From: an uncultured Lachnospiraceae bacterium | Lineage (GTDB): Bacteria > Bacillota > Clostridia > Lachnospirales > Lachnospiraceae | Reading direction: 5' to 3' | Assembly (NCBI GenBank): GCA_902800325.1 | Contig: CADCDW010000020.1 | Coordinates: forward strand, 1-34,202 | DNA: 34,202 nt | In this document: positions 7,504-15,822 of the stretch, one piece after another | Layout: every line of letters starts with the position of its first letter | Position numbering within the stretch: the stretch's first letter is position 1 | Notes under the pieces: model-generated | Told to the model about the DNA's origin: nothing | The model's database searches: none | Seen by the model: the letters and a program-made list of their open reading frames with translations, nothing else | Translations under genes and position numbers: made by a program

Positions 7504-8052
7504 ATGAGAGTTATTGCGGGAACAGCAAGGAGTCTTCCTTTAAAAACGATTGAAGGACTTGATACAAGACCTACAACAGACAGAATAAAAGAAACATTGT
7601 TTAATATTATGATGGGATATATTCCTGAATCGAAGTTTCTGGATTTATTTGCAGGAAGTGGCGGTATAGGAATTGAGGCGCTAAGCAGAGGGGCGGTTTC
7701 CTGTACCTTTGTTGAACTTAATCCCAAAGCGTGTGCTTGTATAGAAGATAATGTTAAATTCACTCATTTTAAAGAAGAATCTCATATTATTAAAGCAGAT
7801 GCGGTTTCTTATGTCAGGGGTTTAAAGGAAGTTGATTTTGATGTGATATTTATGGATCCTCCATATGAAAAAGGTTTGGAAAAACAGGTGCTTGAAGTAC
7901 TTGCTAATAAAATATTTACAGAGGATACACTTATAGTTGTTGAGGCGACTTTAAATGAGGATTTTTCTTATGTTTATGACCTGGGCTTTGAAATCACAAA
8001 AGAAAAGAGATATAAAACCAATAAACATATATTTTTAAAGAAAAGAGATTAG
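7504..8052 (+). CDS. rsmD: 16S rRNA (guanine(966)-N(2))-methyltransferase RsmD
   Basis: 182 residues, normal length. RsmD methylates N2 of G966 in 16S rRNA using S-adenosylmethionine. It starts with the family-typical MRVIAG...RPTTDRIKETLFNI, has the AdoMet-binding LFAGSGGIGIEALSRGA (about residues 45-60) and the catalytic DPPY at residues 118-121. An in-frame TTG lies at 7477, but AGGAGAGG (7487-7494) is placed correctly for the ATG at 7504. It is followed by coaD after 3 nt, the standard Firmicutes order. Confidence 0.95.
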   Translation: MRVIAGTARSLPLKTIEGLDTRPTTDRIKETLFNIMMGYIPESKFLDLFAGSGGIGIEALSRGAVSCTFVELNPKACACIEDNVKFTHFKEESHIIKADAVSYVRGLKEVDFDVIFMDPPYEKGLEKQVLEVLANKIFTEDTLIVVEATLNEDFSYVYDLGFEITKEKRYKTNKHIFLKKRD

Positions 8053-8055
8053 ATT

Positions 8056-8532
8056 ATGACAGTAGCTGTTTATCCGGGAAGTTTTGATCCCGTGACACTT
8101 GGACATTATGACATTATAAAGCGTTCTTCAAAAATATTTGACCATGTAATTGTTGGAGTTTTGAACAATACATCAAAAACACCATTGTTTTCTTTGGAAG
8201 AACGTGTTAAAATGTTGAAGGATACAGTTGAGAACTTACCAAATGTATCTGTAGAATCCTTTGAAGGGCTTCTCGTTGATTTTGTAAAACAGAAGAAGAC
8301 CAATGTAGTTATAAGAGGACTTAGAGCATTAACTGATTTTGACCTGGAAATGCAGATGGCACAGAGTAATCGTGTAGTTGCTCCCGATGTTGATACAGTA
8401 TTTTTATCAACAAGTATTGAGTATTCATACCTGAGTTCGAGTGTGGTTAAAGAGTATGCTAAGTATGGAGTGGATTTAAAAGACTTCGTACCTGAATGTG
8501 TTATATCAAAACTTATAGATAAGATGAAATAA
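8056..8532 (+). CDS. coaD: Phosphopantetheine adenylyltransferase
   Basis: 158 residues. CoaD transfers AMP from ATP to 4'-phosphopantetheine, the penultimate step of coenzyme A synthesis. It shows the nucleotidyltransferase motif TLGH (residues 14-17) after YPGSFDP, the RGLR segment near residue 91 and the family YLSSSVVKE motif near residue 128. Length matches the family (about 160). The gap to rsmD is 3 nt, so the two are translationally coupled. Confidence 0.97.
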   Translation: MTVAVYPGSFDPVTLGHYDIIKRSSKIFDHVIVGVLNNTSKTPLFSLEERVKMLKDTVENLPNVSVESFEGLLVDFVKQKKTNVVIRGLRALTDFDLEMQMAQSNRVVAPDVDTVFLSTSIEYSYLSSSVVKEYAKYGVDLKDFVPECVISKLIDKMK

Positions 8533-8553
8533 GCGTAGGAGGATATAAGGATA

Positions 8554-9294
8554 ATGGGTAAAAAAGGCGTGGAAGAAATGATAGACCAGATAGAGATATT
8601 TATTGATAGCTGTAAGTATCAGCCTCTGTCTCAGACAAAGATTGTAGTTCATAAGGATGAGCTTGAATCTATGCTTGAAGAGCTTAAGCTTAAGCTTCCA
8701 AGTGAGATTGAAAGATGCCGAAAGATTATGCGAAATAAAGAGGCAATTCTTGCTGATGCCAGAACTCGTTCAGATGCTATCATTACTGAATCAGTTAACG
8801 AAGCTAATCGTCTTGTTGACCAACATAATATAACAGAGCTTGCAAATGTAAGAGCCAATGAGATACTTGAGATGGCGAGAAATCAGGCACAGCAGATAGT
8901 AGATCAGGCTTCTGAGGAAGCAAATGAAATAAGACTTGGTGCTATGTATTATACAAAAGATAAGCTTTCAGAAATGAGAGATCTTTATAACAGAATACAT
9001 GATGCTGAAAAGGAAAACTACAGAACGCTTATCGAATCTCTTGAAAGTGATACATATGTATTTGATAACAATATAAGTGAGATGGAAGCCAATATAAACC
9101 TTCTTACAGCTTCAAGTTCTATGTCCTATGAGGAGGCAGATGATGAAGCCGCTGATAATTTTGATGATGTAAAGACACAGCCTGCACCTGAACAGTCCGA
9201 AGCTGATTTTGGAGATGATGTCGATGTATATGGCGAGCAAAATAATGATGATGATGATTTTGATGAGGATGATGAAGATTTCTTAGATGAGTAG
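8554..9294 (+). CDS. Coiled-coil protein with acidic tail, conserved downstream of coaD in Clostridia
   Basis: 246 residues. An AGGAGG lies at 8537-8542; the ATG at 8554 is used, though the in-frame ATG at 8578 (which begins MIDQIEIF) cannot be excluded. Most of the protein (about residues 30-170) is charged heptad-like helix, including IKxKE-type and ARTRSDAIITES segments reminiscent of V-type ATPase subunit H / DivIVA-like coiled coils. The last 60 residues are extremely acidic, ending in runs of Asp and Glu. Database names for relatives mention 'ATPase' or 'ATP synthase subunit H-like', but no nucleotide-binding motif is visible. Conservation of the rsmD-coaD linkage suggests a housekeeping role, perhaps in cell-envelope organisation; this is a guess. 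Confidence 0.7.
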   Translation: MGKKGVEEMIDQIEIFIDSCKYQPLSQTKIVVHKDELESMLEELKLKLPSEIERCRKIMRNKEAILADARTRSDAIITESVNEANRLVDQHNITELANVRANEILEMARNQAQQIVDQASEEANEIRLGAMYYTKDKLSEMRDLYNRIHDAEKENYRTLIESLESDTYVFDNNISEMEANINLLTASSSMSYEEADDEAADNFDDVKTQPAPEQSEADFGDDVDVYGEQNNDDDDFDEDDEDFLDE

Positions 9295-9336
9295 TTTGTT
9301 ATATGTAAAATATTTGTCAGTAAAATTGAATTGTAT

Positions 9337-10287
9337 TTAAAGTATTATCAATGACAGACCATATGTTGCAAAAGCACATATGGTCTTTGTTAATATGTAA
9401 TGCTTTATCGATAGTCCGGAATCCTTGATTACAGCTTTTGTTTGCAGCAGGGCTGATATACCGCCAAATGAAGTAACGGATAGAACTAAAGCTTCTTTTT
9501 GAGGCAAAGAAAAGACGGAACTTGTTGAAACTGAGAAAGTACCTTTTGTTATTTCGGTTATCCCTGAAAGTAAAGTTTTCAGTTTTACTATAAATGATGA
9601 CATTTGGACATTGAAAGATAAGTTAAAATGATTACAAATATCGGAATATAACGAGACTAAATTAAGTGACAGGATCATTTCGCTTATTATCGAACAAATA
9701 ATTATATAAAAACCAACATATGTGATTTGAATGATTGTTGAGAGTACTAAGTCTTCATTATTGTTTCCGGAGACTGTTTTATTATCAAAATCCGGTTTTA
9801 ACACAACATCCTTTTTTTTCCCGGAAACTTTGTTAAAAAAACATACAATTAATATACAGGATATATATGGAAGGTATATTAAAATTATCGCTTTAAAAAA
9901 AGAAACTTTTTTATTCAATACATAATTTATTATATATCCGGACAGAAACATAGGACTGCAGTTGCTGCAAAGCGGACATAGGAGATTGCCTGTTTCTTTG
10001 CTGTATGCATTCCTTTTTACAAATTCAGCCGAGTTTTTTGCACCCAATGGATATCCGCATAGTATACCTGTGAAAAGAGTAATCAAAACAGCATAGGTCT
10101 TTTGCAGATCTGACGGAAGATTGTTTATATGTTTTGCAATAAGGGCTGACATAAGCATAAACGGAAGCAAAAGAGGTATTACATTGTTAAACCAGAGCAT
10201 AAGTCCGTCAGTTGCGCCCTTAAAAACTATTTCATTATTGCTAATCATTGCCAGCATAAAAATCATATAAAAAAATATCACAGCCAT
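9337..10287 (-). CDS. ylbJ: Sporulation integral membrane protein YlbJ
   Basis: 316 residues with around eight hydrophobic segments. YlbJ is a Gate-domain membrane protein needed for sporulation in Bacillus subtilis. Family traits seen are the PLLLPFMLMS segment near residue 39, the CGYPLGAKNSAEFV motif near residue 78 and LLCPLCSNCSPMFLSGYI near residue 103. It follows tmcAL on the same strand after 60 nt; in B. subtilis these (ylbM, ylbJ) are also near neighbours. No Shine-Dalgarno site precedes the chosen ATG. The ATG and codons 2-5 lie in the 3' arm of a long hairpin, so the start could be further in (other Met at residues 8, 11 and 14), or translation could be structurally gated. Confidence 0.88.
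   Translation of the reverse strand: MAVIFFYMIFMLAMISNNEIVFKGATDGLMLWFNNVIPLLLPFMLMSALIAKHINNLPSDLQKTYAVLITLFTGILCGYPLGAKNSAEFVKRNAYSKETGNLLCPLCSNCSPMFLSGYIINYVLNKKVSFFKAIILIYLPYISCILIVCFFNKVSGKKKDVVLKPDFDNKTVSGNNNEDLVLSTIIQITYVGFYIIICSIISEMILSLNLVSLYSDICNHFNLSFNVQMSSFIVKLKTLLSGITEITKGTFSVSTSSVFSLPQKEALVLSVTSFGGISALLQTKAVIKDSGLSIKHYILTKTICAFATYGLSLIIL
9356..9390 (+). terminator. Terminator of the rsmD-coaD operon, embedded in the 3' codons of ylbJ
   Basis: An 11-bp perfect stem AGACCATATGT (9356-9366) / ACATATGGTCT (9376-9386) is followed by TTGTT on the plus strand. It lies inside the last codons of the convergent ylbJ gene, so the two transcripts overlap by about 50 nt. Confidence 0.6.
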
Positions 10288-10331
10288 ATATATTATATAA
10301 AAGTAATTTATAAAATATATGCTGTGATATT
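10274..10331 (-). terminator. Long hairpin between tmcAL and ylbJ (terminator/attenuator overlapping the ylbJ start)
   Basis: AATATCACAGC and its perfect complement GCTGTGATATT (plus-strand 10274-10284 and 10321-10331) bracket an AT-rich centre that can pair further. On the minus strand the second arm runs into a T-rich stretch (GATATTTTTTTAT), giving an intrinsic-terminator shape. The ylbJ ATG (10285-10287) is inside it. Confidence 0.55.
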
Positions 10332-10347
10332 TATTATATGAATAAAT

Positions 10348-11646
10348 TTAAAGTTCAACTATAGGAAGAACGGTTTTAAAGTCATTTTCGATATATGTTC
10401 CCAGGGTATTATAAATCAACTGCCTATATAGGTTTGATGCGACGATATCAAACTGCCACATTTTCTTAGCGGTTTTAATGTCGATATTTTGGCATGAATC
10501 AATGATTTTTTCAAAGTCTGATTTTTTTGTAATGACCGGAATAAAACTATGTTCGTTAATATGTCTGATTAAAGCTGATGCGGTTTTTTTAAATGACAAA
10601 ATATTTACATAAAAACCGGTACCGTTCTTATAAAAGCTTCGTCTGTCTTTTTCTTCATATCCCGTTATCAGATGGAGCAGAGCTCTATTGATTCTGGTTT
10701 CTGTTATATCTTTTGTTTTTAGTGCTTTAACTAAAGCTTCATATGTCAGACATAAGTCGGCTTTGTATAATTTGTTTAAGAGTGTATCGTTTAAATCGCA
10801 TATTTCCTTATTGTTGATTGTTCCCAAAGAGCATGTTGCCTGAATAAAAGGCATAAGGGAAGATAAGGAAAGCGGATATTCTTTGCCGTACATATTATAA
10901 AAGCATTCAAGCGAAGATTTAGGCATATCGTTTACTAATTTATTTATAAGCTCTTCTTTTGATGTTTCTGTTACAACTGTTCTTATGGCGAAAGCCGAGC
11001 TTATGGAACCGTTTATATTTTCTTCTTTATATCCTGCTGATTTACGCTTTATTATAATGGGTACTATATCTGAATTTGTTCTTTTAAGTGCGGCAAGATA
11101 TTCTATAGCCAGTATATTATTGGGCTTTGAGAGAATATCTTTTATAGATTGCATTTCCTTTGAAGTTAAGGTATCAAAAATATTTAAGTGCCTTATATAA
11201 TCGAGTATTCCGTTAAGTCTTGCCAAAGGATATGAAAGACCTTTTTTTTGTTCGGATCTTAGTATATTAATATATTCATCAGGTTCTTTTACTATAATAT
11301 CAGTTATGATATCAAATAATTTTATATCGTCATTTTCTGCACCAAAACAAAGATAATCAACAGAATTAAGTTTGTTAAGAATACTGATAGCTCCATTGGC
11401 AAAGTCGTAAGCACTTCCGGTTGCATAAACGAAAGGGAGCTCAAGACACAAATCTATGCCTGATAAAACAGATGCCTTTGCTCGAGTGAATTTATCGCAT
11501 ATGGCAGGCAGTCCCCGCTGCGTAAAATTACCGCTCATTAGGGCTATGCTATAGTCGGCACCGGTTAAATCTCTGGCGTGGTTAAGCATATAAAGATGAC
11601 CGTTATGGAATGGATTATATTCAGCTATTATTGCTAATGTTTTCAT
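10348..11646 (-). CDS. tmcAL: tRNA(Met) cytidine acetate ligase TmcAL (YlbM family)
   Basis: 432 residues. TmcAL activates acetate with ATP and forms N4-acetylcytidine at the wobble position of elongator tRNA-Met. The nucleotidyltransferase HNGH motif is at residues 14-17 within EYNPFHNGH, followed by MSGNFTQRG and the LELPFVYATGSA segment typical of the family. Length fits (about 400-430). CAGGAG sits about 7 nt before the ATG on the minus strand. It is divergent from recA, sharing a 258-nt intergenic region. Confidence 0.93.
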   Translation of the reverse strand: MKTLAIIAEYNPFHNGHLYMLNHARDLTGADYSIALMSGNFTQRGLPAICDKFTRAKASVLSGIDLCLELPFVYATGSAYDFANGAISILNKLNSVDYLCFGAENDDIKLFDIITDIIVKEPDEYINILRSEQKKGLSYPLARLNGILDYIRHLNIFDTLTSKEMQSIKDILSKPNNILAIEYLAALKRTNSDIVPIIIKRKSAGYKEENINGSISSAFAIRTVVTETSKEELINKLVNDMPKSSLECFYNMYGKEYPLSLSSLMPFIQATCSLGTINNKEICDLNDTLLNKLYKADLCLTYEALVKALKTKDITETRINRALLHLITGYEEKDRRSFYKNGTGFYVNILSFKKTASALIRHINEHSFIPVITKKSDFEKIIDSCQNIDIKTAKKMWQFDIVASNLYRQLIYNTLGTYIENDFKTVLPIVEL

Positions 11647-11674
11647 AAAATGTGCTCCTGACTTTAATAAGCTG

Positions 11675-11703
11675 ATTATATAATATTTAAAAAGAAAAAT
11701 AAA
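11675..11703 (-). promoter_or_regulatory. Possible tmcAL promoter
   Basis: On the minus strand TATAAT (plus 11675-11680) stands about 28 nt ahead of the tmcAL ATG, with TTTATT 17 nt further upstream. The -10 is perfect and the -35 is poor in a very AT-rich region, so this is tentative. Confidence 0.3.
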
Positions 11704-11810
11704 CCATTATTAGTTTTTATCTGTAGAAATATAATAATTTACTCTTTACATAGAGGTAGAAAATAAAGTAGAATAACTATAACATATTATTCAAAGACGT
11801 CAAGCGAAAA

Positions 11811-11826
11811 TCGAACATAAATTCGA
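11811..11826 (+). promoter_or_regulatory. Degenerate second LexA-like box upstream of recA
   Basis: TCGAACATAAATTCGA has perfect 5-bp symmetric ends but differs from the CGAAC-N4-GTTYG consensus at two positions in the right half. It lies just upstream of the recA -35, where a second operator could cooperate. Confidence 0.35.
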
Positions 11827-11834
11827 AAAAAGTA

Positions 11835-11863
11835 TTGACAACCATTCCGTTTTATATTATATT
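11835..11863 (+). promoter_or_regulatory. recA promoter (-35 TTGACA, -10 TATATT, 17-nt spacer)
   Basis: TTGACA at 11835-11840 and TATATT at 11858-11863 give a near-consensus vegetative promoter with start near 11870. Confidence 0.8.
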
Positions 11864-11871
11864 GTTAAAAA

Positions 11872-11885
11872 CGAACAAATGTTTG
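11872..11885 (+). promoter_or_regulatory. LexA (SOS) operator of recA
   Basis: CGAACAAATGTTTG agrees with the Firmicutes LexA/DinR box CGAAC-RNRY-GTTYG at every defined position. It covers the predicted transcription start, so LexA would block recA initiation until DNA damage activates RecA. Confidence 0.85.
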
Positions 11886-11904
11886 CTGGGAGGTAAAAAG
11901 TATT

Positions 11905-12960
11905 ATGGCAAGTGAAGAAAAACAAAAAGCATTGGATGCCGCTTTGGCTCAGATTGAAAAACAGTATGGTAAGGGCTCGGTTATGAAGCTTGGAGATAAA
12001 TCGGCACATATGAATATTGAGGTCGTTCCTACAGGCTCTTTAAGTCTTGATATAGCACTTGGACTCGGAGGTATGCCGAGGGGAAGGGTTATAGAGATCT
12101 ATGGACCCGAGTCAAGTGGTAAGACAACAGTTGCGCTTCATGTGGTTGCAGAGGTTCAGAAGATGGGTGGTATTGCAGGCTTCATAGATGCGGAGCATGC
12201 TCTTGATCCTGTATATGCAAAGAATATTGGGGTAGATATAGACAATTTATACATATCACAGCCGGATAATGGTGAACAGGCTTTGGAAATAACTGAAACC
12301 ATGGTAAGATCCGGAGCGGTTGATGTCATTATAGTTGACTCGGTTGCTGCGCTTGTTCCAAAGGCTGAGATTGATGGTGAGATGGGTGATTCGCATGTGG
12401 GACTTCAGGCAAGACTTATGTCTCAGGCGTTGAGAAAGCTTACAGGTATTATAAGTAAATCAAACTGTGTAGTGATTTTTATAAATCAGTTAAGAGAAAA
12501 GGTAGGAATTTTATTCGGTAATCCTGAAACTACAACAGGCGGACGTGCATTAAAGTTTTATTCATCGGTAAGACTTGATGTCAGAAGAATAGAAACACTT
12601 AAAGTCAGTGGCGAGGTTGTAGGTAACCGTACCAGAGTTAAGGTTGTTAAGAATAAGATTGCACCTCCTTTCAAGGAAGCTGAATTTGATATAATGTTTG
12701 GTAAGGGAATATCAAAAGAAGGAGATATACTTGATCTTGCTGTTCAGTATGACATAATCAATAAATCAGGAGCATGGTACTCATATAATGGTGAAAAGAT
12801 AGGACAAGGACGTGAAAATACAAAGATATATCTTGCAGATCATCCTGATTTTACATCGCAGATTGAGAGTTTGGTAAGAGCAAAGTGTGGTATAGGTGAT
12901 TCTGACGATGTAGAAACAGTTGGAACATCTATTTCGTCCGGAGATACATACGAGGTTTAA
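11905..12960 (+). CDS. recA: Recombinase RecA
   Basis: 351 residues, normal length. RecA coats single-stranded DNA, drives strand exchange and triggers LexA self-cleavage. Walker A GPESSGKT is at residues 67-74; the Walker B region [13 protein letters not shown]1 region [19 protein letters not shown] and L2 region [28 protein letters not shown] are all intact. A GGGAGG ribosome binding site lies at 11888-11893. The gene has its own LexA-controlled promoter and is followed after 6 nt by recX. Confidence 0.99.
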   Translation: MASEEKQKALDAALAQIEKQYGKGSVMKLGDKSAHMNIEVVPTGSLSLDIALGLGGMPRGRVIEIYGPESSGKTTVALHVVAEVQKMGGIAGFIDAEHALDPVYAKNIGVDIDNLYISQPDNGEQALEITETMVRSGAVDVIIVDSVAALVPKAEIDGEMGDSHVGLQARLMSQALRKLTGIISKSNCVVIFINQLREKVGILFGNPETTTGGRALKFYSSVRLDVRRIETLKVSGEVVGNRTRVKVVKNKIAPPFKEAEFDIMFGKGISKEGDILDLAVQYDIINKSGAWYSYNGEKIGQGRENTKIYLADHPDFTSQIESLVRAKCGIGDSDDVETVGTSISSGDTYEV

Positions 12961-12966
12961 TTTTAT

Positions 12967-13452
12967 ATGGATAATTCAAAAGCTCGTTATTCGGCTTTTG
13001 ATACGGCAGTTTATCTGCTGACATTTAAGAACAGGACATCAAAGGAGTTGACAGATAAACTAAAGAGTAAAGGGTATAGTGATTTTGAAATTGATAAAGC
13101 TATGGATAAACTCTTAGAATATAACTTTGTCAATGATGAGAGCTATACCCTTTCATATATCAAAAGCAATATGAATAAAAAAGGGATAAAACTGATTTAT
13201 AAGGAATTGGCAGAAAAAGGGATAGATAAATCTCTCGCAGAAGAAAAAATATATGAGTTATCTGTTCCGGAAGCTGAAGAAGATAAGATAGAAGATATTT
13301 TTAAAAAAAGATTCATAAGCATGGATTTAAATGATATCAGGATTAGAAACAGGATTCAGTCGTATTTTCTGCGTAGAGGATTTTCCTATGAGAAAATTAG
13401 TAAAATTGTAAAAAAATATAGGGAAAATGCTGAATTTTCACAATGTTTATAA
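12967..13452 (+). CDS. recX: Regulatory protein RecX
   Basis: 161 residues, built from three-helix repeats as in RecX (A..LLT.K.RTSKELTDKLKSKGYSD near residue 13, then FVNDESYTLSYIK near residue 50, then IRNRIQSYFLRRGFSYEKI near residue 125). RecX binds the RecA filament and limits its activity. A weak GAGG lies in the last codons of recA, 11 nt ahead of the ATG, so expression is coupled to the SOS-induced recA transcript. Confidence 0.92.
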   Translation: MDNSKARYSAFDTAVYLLTFKNRTSKELTDKLKSKGYSDFEIDKAMDKLLEYNFVNDESYTLSYIKSNMNKKGIKLIYKELAEKGIDKSLAEEKIYELSVPEAEEDKIEDIFKKRFISMDLNDIRIRNRIQSYFLRRGFSYEKISKIVKKYRENAEFSQCL

Positions 13453-13483
13453 TACATTTTCAACAAAAAAAATAATTATTTCC

Positions 13484-13510
13484 TTGACACATATATAAAA
13501 AAAGTATAAT
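13484..13510 (+). promoter_or_regulatory. Promoter of rny
   Basis: TTGACA at 13484-13489 and TATAAT at 13505-13510 are both perfect hexamers, although the spacer is only 15 nt; a shifted -35 CTTGAC would give 16. Start would be near 13517. Confidence 0.65.
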
Positions 13511-13547
13511 ATTTAACTGTTGTATTTTATGCAATGAAAACTTAATA

Positions 13548-13560
13548 AGGAGGTGCTCCT
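13548..13560 (+). promoter_or_regulatory. Ribosome binding site of rny inside a small hairpin
   Basis: AGGAGGTGCTCCT folds as a 5-bp stem AGGAG/CTCCT with loop GTG. The ATG is at 13566, about 12 nt after AGGAGG. The site is therefore self-occluding. Confidence 0.5.
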
Positions 13561-13565
13561 GAGTA

Positions 13566-15110
13566 ATGCTGAAATATATAATCTTCGCTATTGTGTTGAT
13601 TTTAGCAGTTGTCATAACCTGGTTTGTTGCTGTTGCATACAGAAAAAATATTGCAGAAGCAAAGGTTGGAAAAGCTGAGGATAAGGCAAGAGAGATTATA
13701 GATGAGGCACTTAAAAGTGCTGAAGCAAAAAAGCGTGAAACACTTCTTGAAGCTAAGGAAGAGGCTCTTAAGACTAAAAATGACATCGATAAAGAGGTCA
13801 AGGAACGTCGTAGTGAACTTCAACGCATGGAAAAACGCGTATTGTCAAGAGAAGAAAATCTTGATAAAAAGACTGAAGCTGTTGAAAAGAAGGAAGCTTT
13901 TTTATCTAAGAAAGAAGCTGAACTCGATGCAAAAAAGCGTGAAATATCGGATTTGGAAGCAAAAAGGACTCAGGAACTTGAGCGAATCTCAGGTTTGACC
14001 TCTGAACAAGCAAAGGAATACTTATTAAAGACTGTTGAAGACGATGTTAAACATGAAACTGCAGTCATGATCAAAGAATTAGAAACAAGAGCAAAAGAAG
14101 AAGCCGATAAGAAGGCAAAGGATTACGTTGTTACAGCTATTCAAAAGTGTGCTGCTGACCACGTATCAGAAACGACGATTTCGTTGGTACAGTTACCTAA
14201 TGATGAGATGAAAGGAAGAATTATAGGTAGAGAGGGTAGAAATATTAAAACTCTTGAAACTCTTACAGGCGTTGATTTGATTATAGATGATACACCTGAA
14301 GCGGTAGTTCTTTCGAGCTTTGATCCTATAAGACGTGAAGTTGCAAGAATTGCACTTGAGAAGCTTATAGTTGATGGAAGGATTCATCCTGCGAGAATTG
14401 AGGAGATGGTTGAAAAAGCTCAAAAAGAAGTTGAAACCATGATGAGGGAAGAAGGAGAGGCTGCAGCCCTTGAGGTTGGAGTGCATGGAATTCATCCTGA
14501 ATTAATTAAACTATTAGGTAGAATGAAATTCAGAACGAGCTATGGACAAAATGCATTAAAGCATTCCATAGAGGTTGGACTTTTGTCCGGATTATTAGCA
14601 GGTGAGCTCGGAGAGGATGTTCGACTTGCTAAGCGTGCAGGTTTGTTGCATGATATAGGTAAATCAATTGATCATGAGATGGAAGGCTCGCATGTTACAA
14701 TTGGTGTTGATTTATGTAAAAAGTATAAAGAAACACCTATTGTATTAAATGCGGTTGAGGCGCATCATGGAGATGTGGAACCTCAGAGTTTAATTGCTTG
14801 CATTGTTCAGGCTGCTGATACTATTTCAGCCGCAAGACCGGGTGCGAGAAGAGAAACGTTGGAAACTTACACTACACGTCTTACTTCGTTGGAAGAAATT
14901 GCCAATGGGTTTAAGGGCGTTGAAAAGACTTTTGCTATTCAGGCAGGTAGAGAAATTCGTGTTATGGTAGTTCCGGATCAGGTAACTGATGAGGATATGG
15001 TTTTACTTGCAAGGGATATATCCAAGAAGATTGAAGATGAACTTGAATATCCAGGACAGATTAAAGTAAACCTTATCAGAGAGTCAAGAGTTACTGATTT
15101 TGCAAAATAA
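13566..15110 (+). CDS. rny: Ribonuclease Y
   Basis: 514 residues, standard length. RNase Y is the membrane-bound endonuclease that starts bulk mRNA decay in many Firmicutes. It has an N-terminal transmembrane helix (about residues 3-22), a long charged coiled coil (about 25-190), a KH domain with [15 protein letters not shown] (about 216-230) and an HD domain with catalytic His362-Asp363 in HDIGKS and the following DHE. It has its own promoter after recX and a strong terminator, so it is monocistronic. It follows recA-recX as in many clostridia. Confidence 0.98.
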   Translation: MLKYIIFAIVLILAVVITWFVAVAYRKNIAEAKVGKAEDKAREIIDEALKSAEAKKRETLLEAKEEALKTKNDIDKEVKERRSELQRMEKRVLSREENLDKKTEAVEKKEAFLSKKEAELDAKKREISDLEAKRTQELERISGLTSEQAKEYLLKTVEDDVKHETAVMIKELETRAKEEADKKAKDYVVTAIQKCAADHVSETTISLVQLPNDEMKGRIIGREGRNIKTLETLTGVDLIIDDTPEAVVLSSFDPIRREVARIALEKLIVDGRIHPARIEEMVEKAQKEVETMMREEGEAAALEVGVHGIHPELIKLLGRMKFRTSYGQNALKHSIEVGLLSGLLAGELGEDVRLAKRAGLLHDIGKSIDHEMEGSHVTIGVDLCKKYKETPIVLNAVEAHHGDVEPQSLIACIVQAADTISAARPGARRETLETYTTRLTSLEEIANGFKGVEKTFAIQAGREIRVMVVPDQVTDEDMVLLARDISKKIEDELEYPGQIKVNLIRESRVTDFAK

Positions 15111-15117
15111 CAAGATT

Positions 15118-15151
15118 AAAGGGTGTGGATTTTTTCACACCCTTTATGTTT
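15118..15151 (+). terminator. Terminator of rny
   Basis: AAAGGGTGTG (15118-15127) pairs perfectly with CACACCCTTT (15136-15145), followed by ATGTTTT. Confidence 0.85.
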
Positions 15152-15208
15152 TAAGGACATTTATGAAGATATGGGAAAAGACAGGGAACTGCTTTGGAGG
15201 TCAAAAAA

Positions 15209-15763
15209 ATGAATGAATTTAAGAGAAAAAAACTTGAACTTTTATGTGAATCAAAGATAGTAAGGCTATATAAGGATTATCTTGAAACTCCGGATGGAAG
15301 AGTAGTGGAGTATGATTTTATTGAGCATAAAAAAGGTGGCGGTGCAGGAATTTTGCTTGTAGATGAAAAAGAATATACATATCTGGTCAGACAGTATAGA
15401 AATTCTATCGATAGAATGAGCGTAGAGATACCTGCAGGAGCATTTAACTATCCTGAGGAAGAAGGAAAGATTTGTGCGCTTCGAGAAGCAGAAGAAGAGA
15501 CGGGTTATGTTCCTCAGAAGGTTTATCATGTTACTAAGCTGGTCTCGTCAATTGGAACATTTGATGAAACAACGGATGTTTTTATAGGAACTGATCTGAT
15601 AAAAGGAAAAAAACATTTTGATGAAAATGAGTTTATAGAACTTTTGCATGTTCCTATCTCAGAAGCTATAGATATGATTTATGACGGTACAATTGTTGAC
15701 AGCAAAACTATTGCAGCGATATTTGCATATAAAGAAATGAAATCCAGTGGAATAATTAAATAA
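15209..15763 (+). CDS. Nudix hydrolase, ADP-ribose pyrophosphatase type
   Basis: 184 residues; the start at 15209 has GGAGG 8 nt ahead, and replaces an upstream in-frame ATG at 15194 that would lie across it. The Nudix family hydrolyses nucleoside diphosphates linked to another moiety. The order EIPAG, then the Nudix helix REAEEETGY, then SIGTFDE with a long C-terminal helix is typical of ADP-ribose pyrophosphatases (NudF). Counting from Gly to the RE pair, the box holds one residue more than the GX5EX7RE consensus. The position ahead of a SpoIIM-like gene and xerD resembles the nudF-spoIIM-xerD neighbourhood of Bacillus. Confidence 0.88.
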   Translation: MNEFKRKKLELLCESKIVRLYKDYLETPDGRVVEYDFIEHKKGGGAGILLVDEKEYTYLVRQYRNSIDRMSVEIPAGAFNYPEEEGKICALREAEEETGYVPQKVYHVTKLVSSIGTFDETTDVFIGTDLIKGKKHFDENEFIELLHVPISEAIDMIYDGTIVDSKTIAAIFAYKEMKSSGIIK

Positions 15764-15773
15764 CATATAACAT

Positions 15774-15809
15774 AAAAAATAGAGAACGGATTGTTTTCTA
15801 TTTTTTTTA
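15774..15809 (+). terminator. Probable terminator after the Nudix gene
   Basis: An A-rich arm AAAAAATAGAGAAC and a T-rich arm TTTTCTATTTTTTTT can pair over about 12 bp with G-U pairs, ending in T8. It sits 14 nt ahead of the next start, so some read-through is likely. Confidence 0.6.
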
Positions 15810-15822
15810 TGGGGTGATTGTT

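Noticed and set aside
7477-7505. TTGACA-17-CATAAT resembling a promoter ahead of rsmD
   Set aside because: The -10 would overlap the start codon and the ribosome binding site would lie upstream of the transcript, so it could not express the full rsmD.
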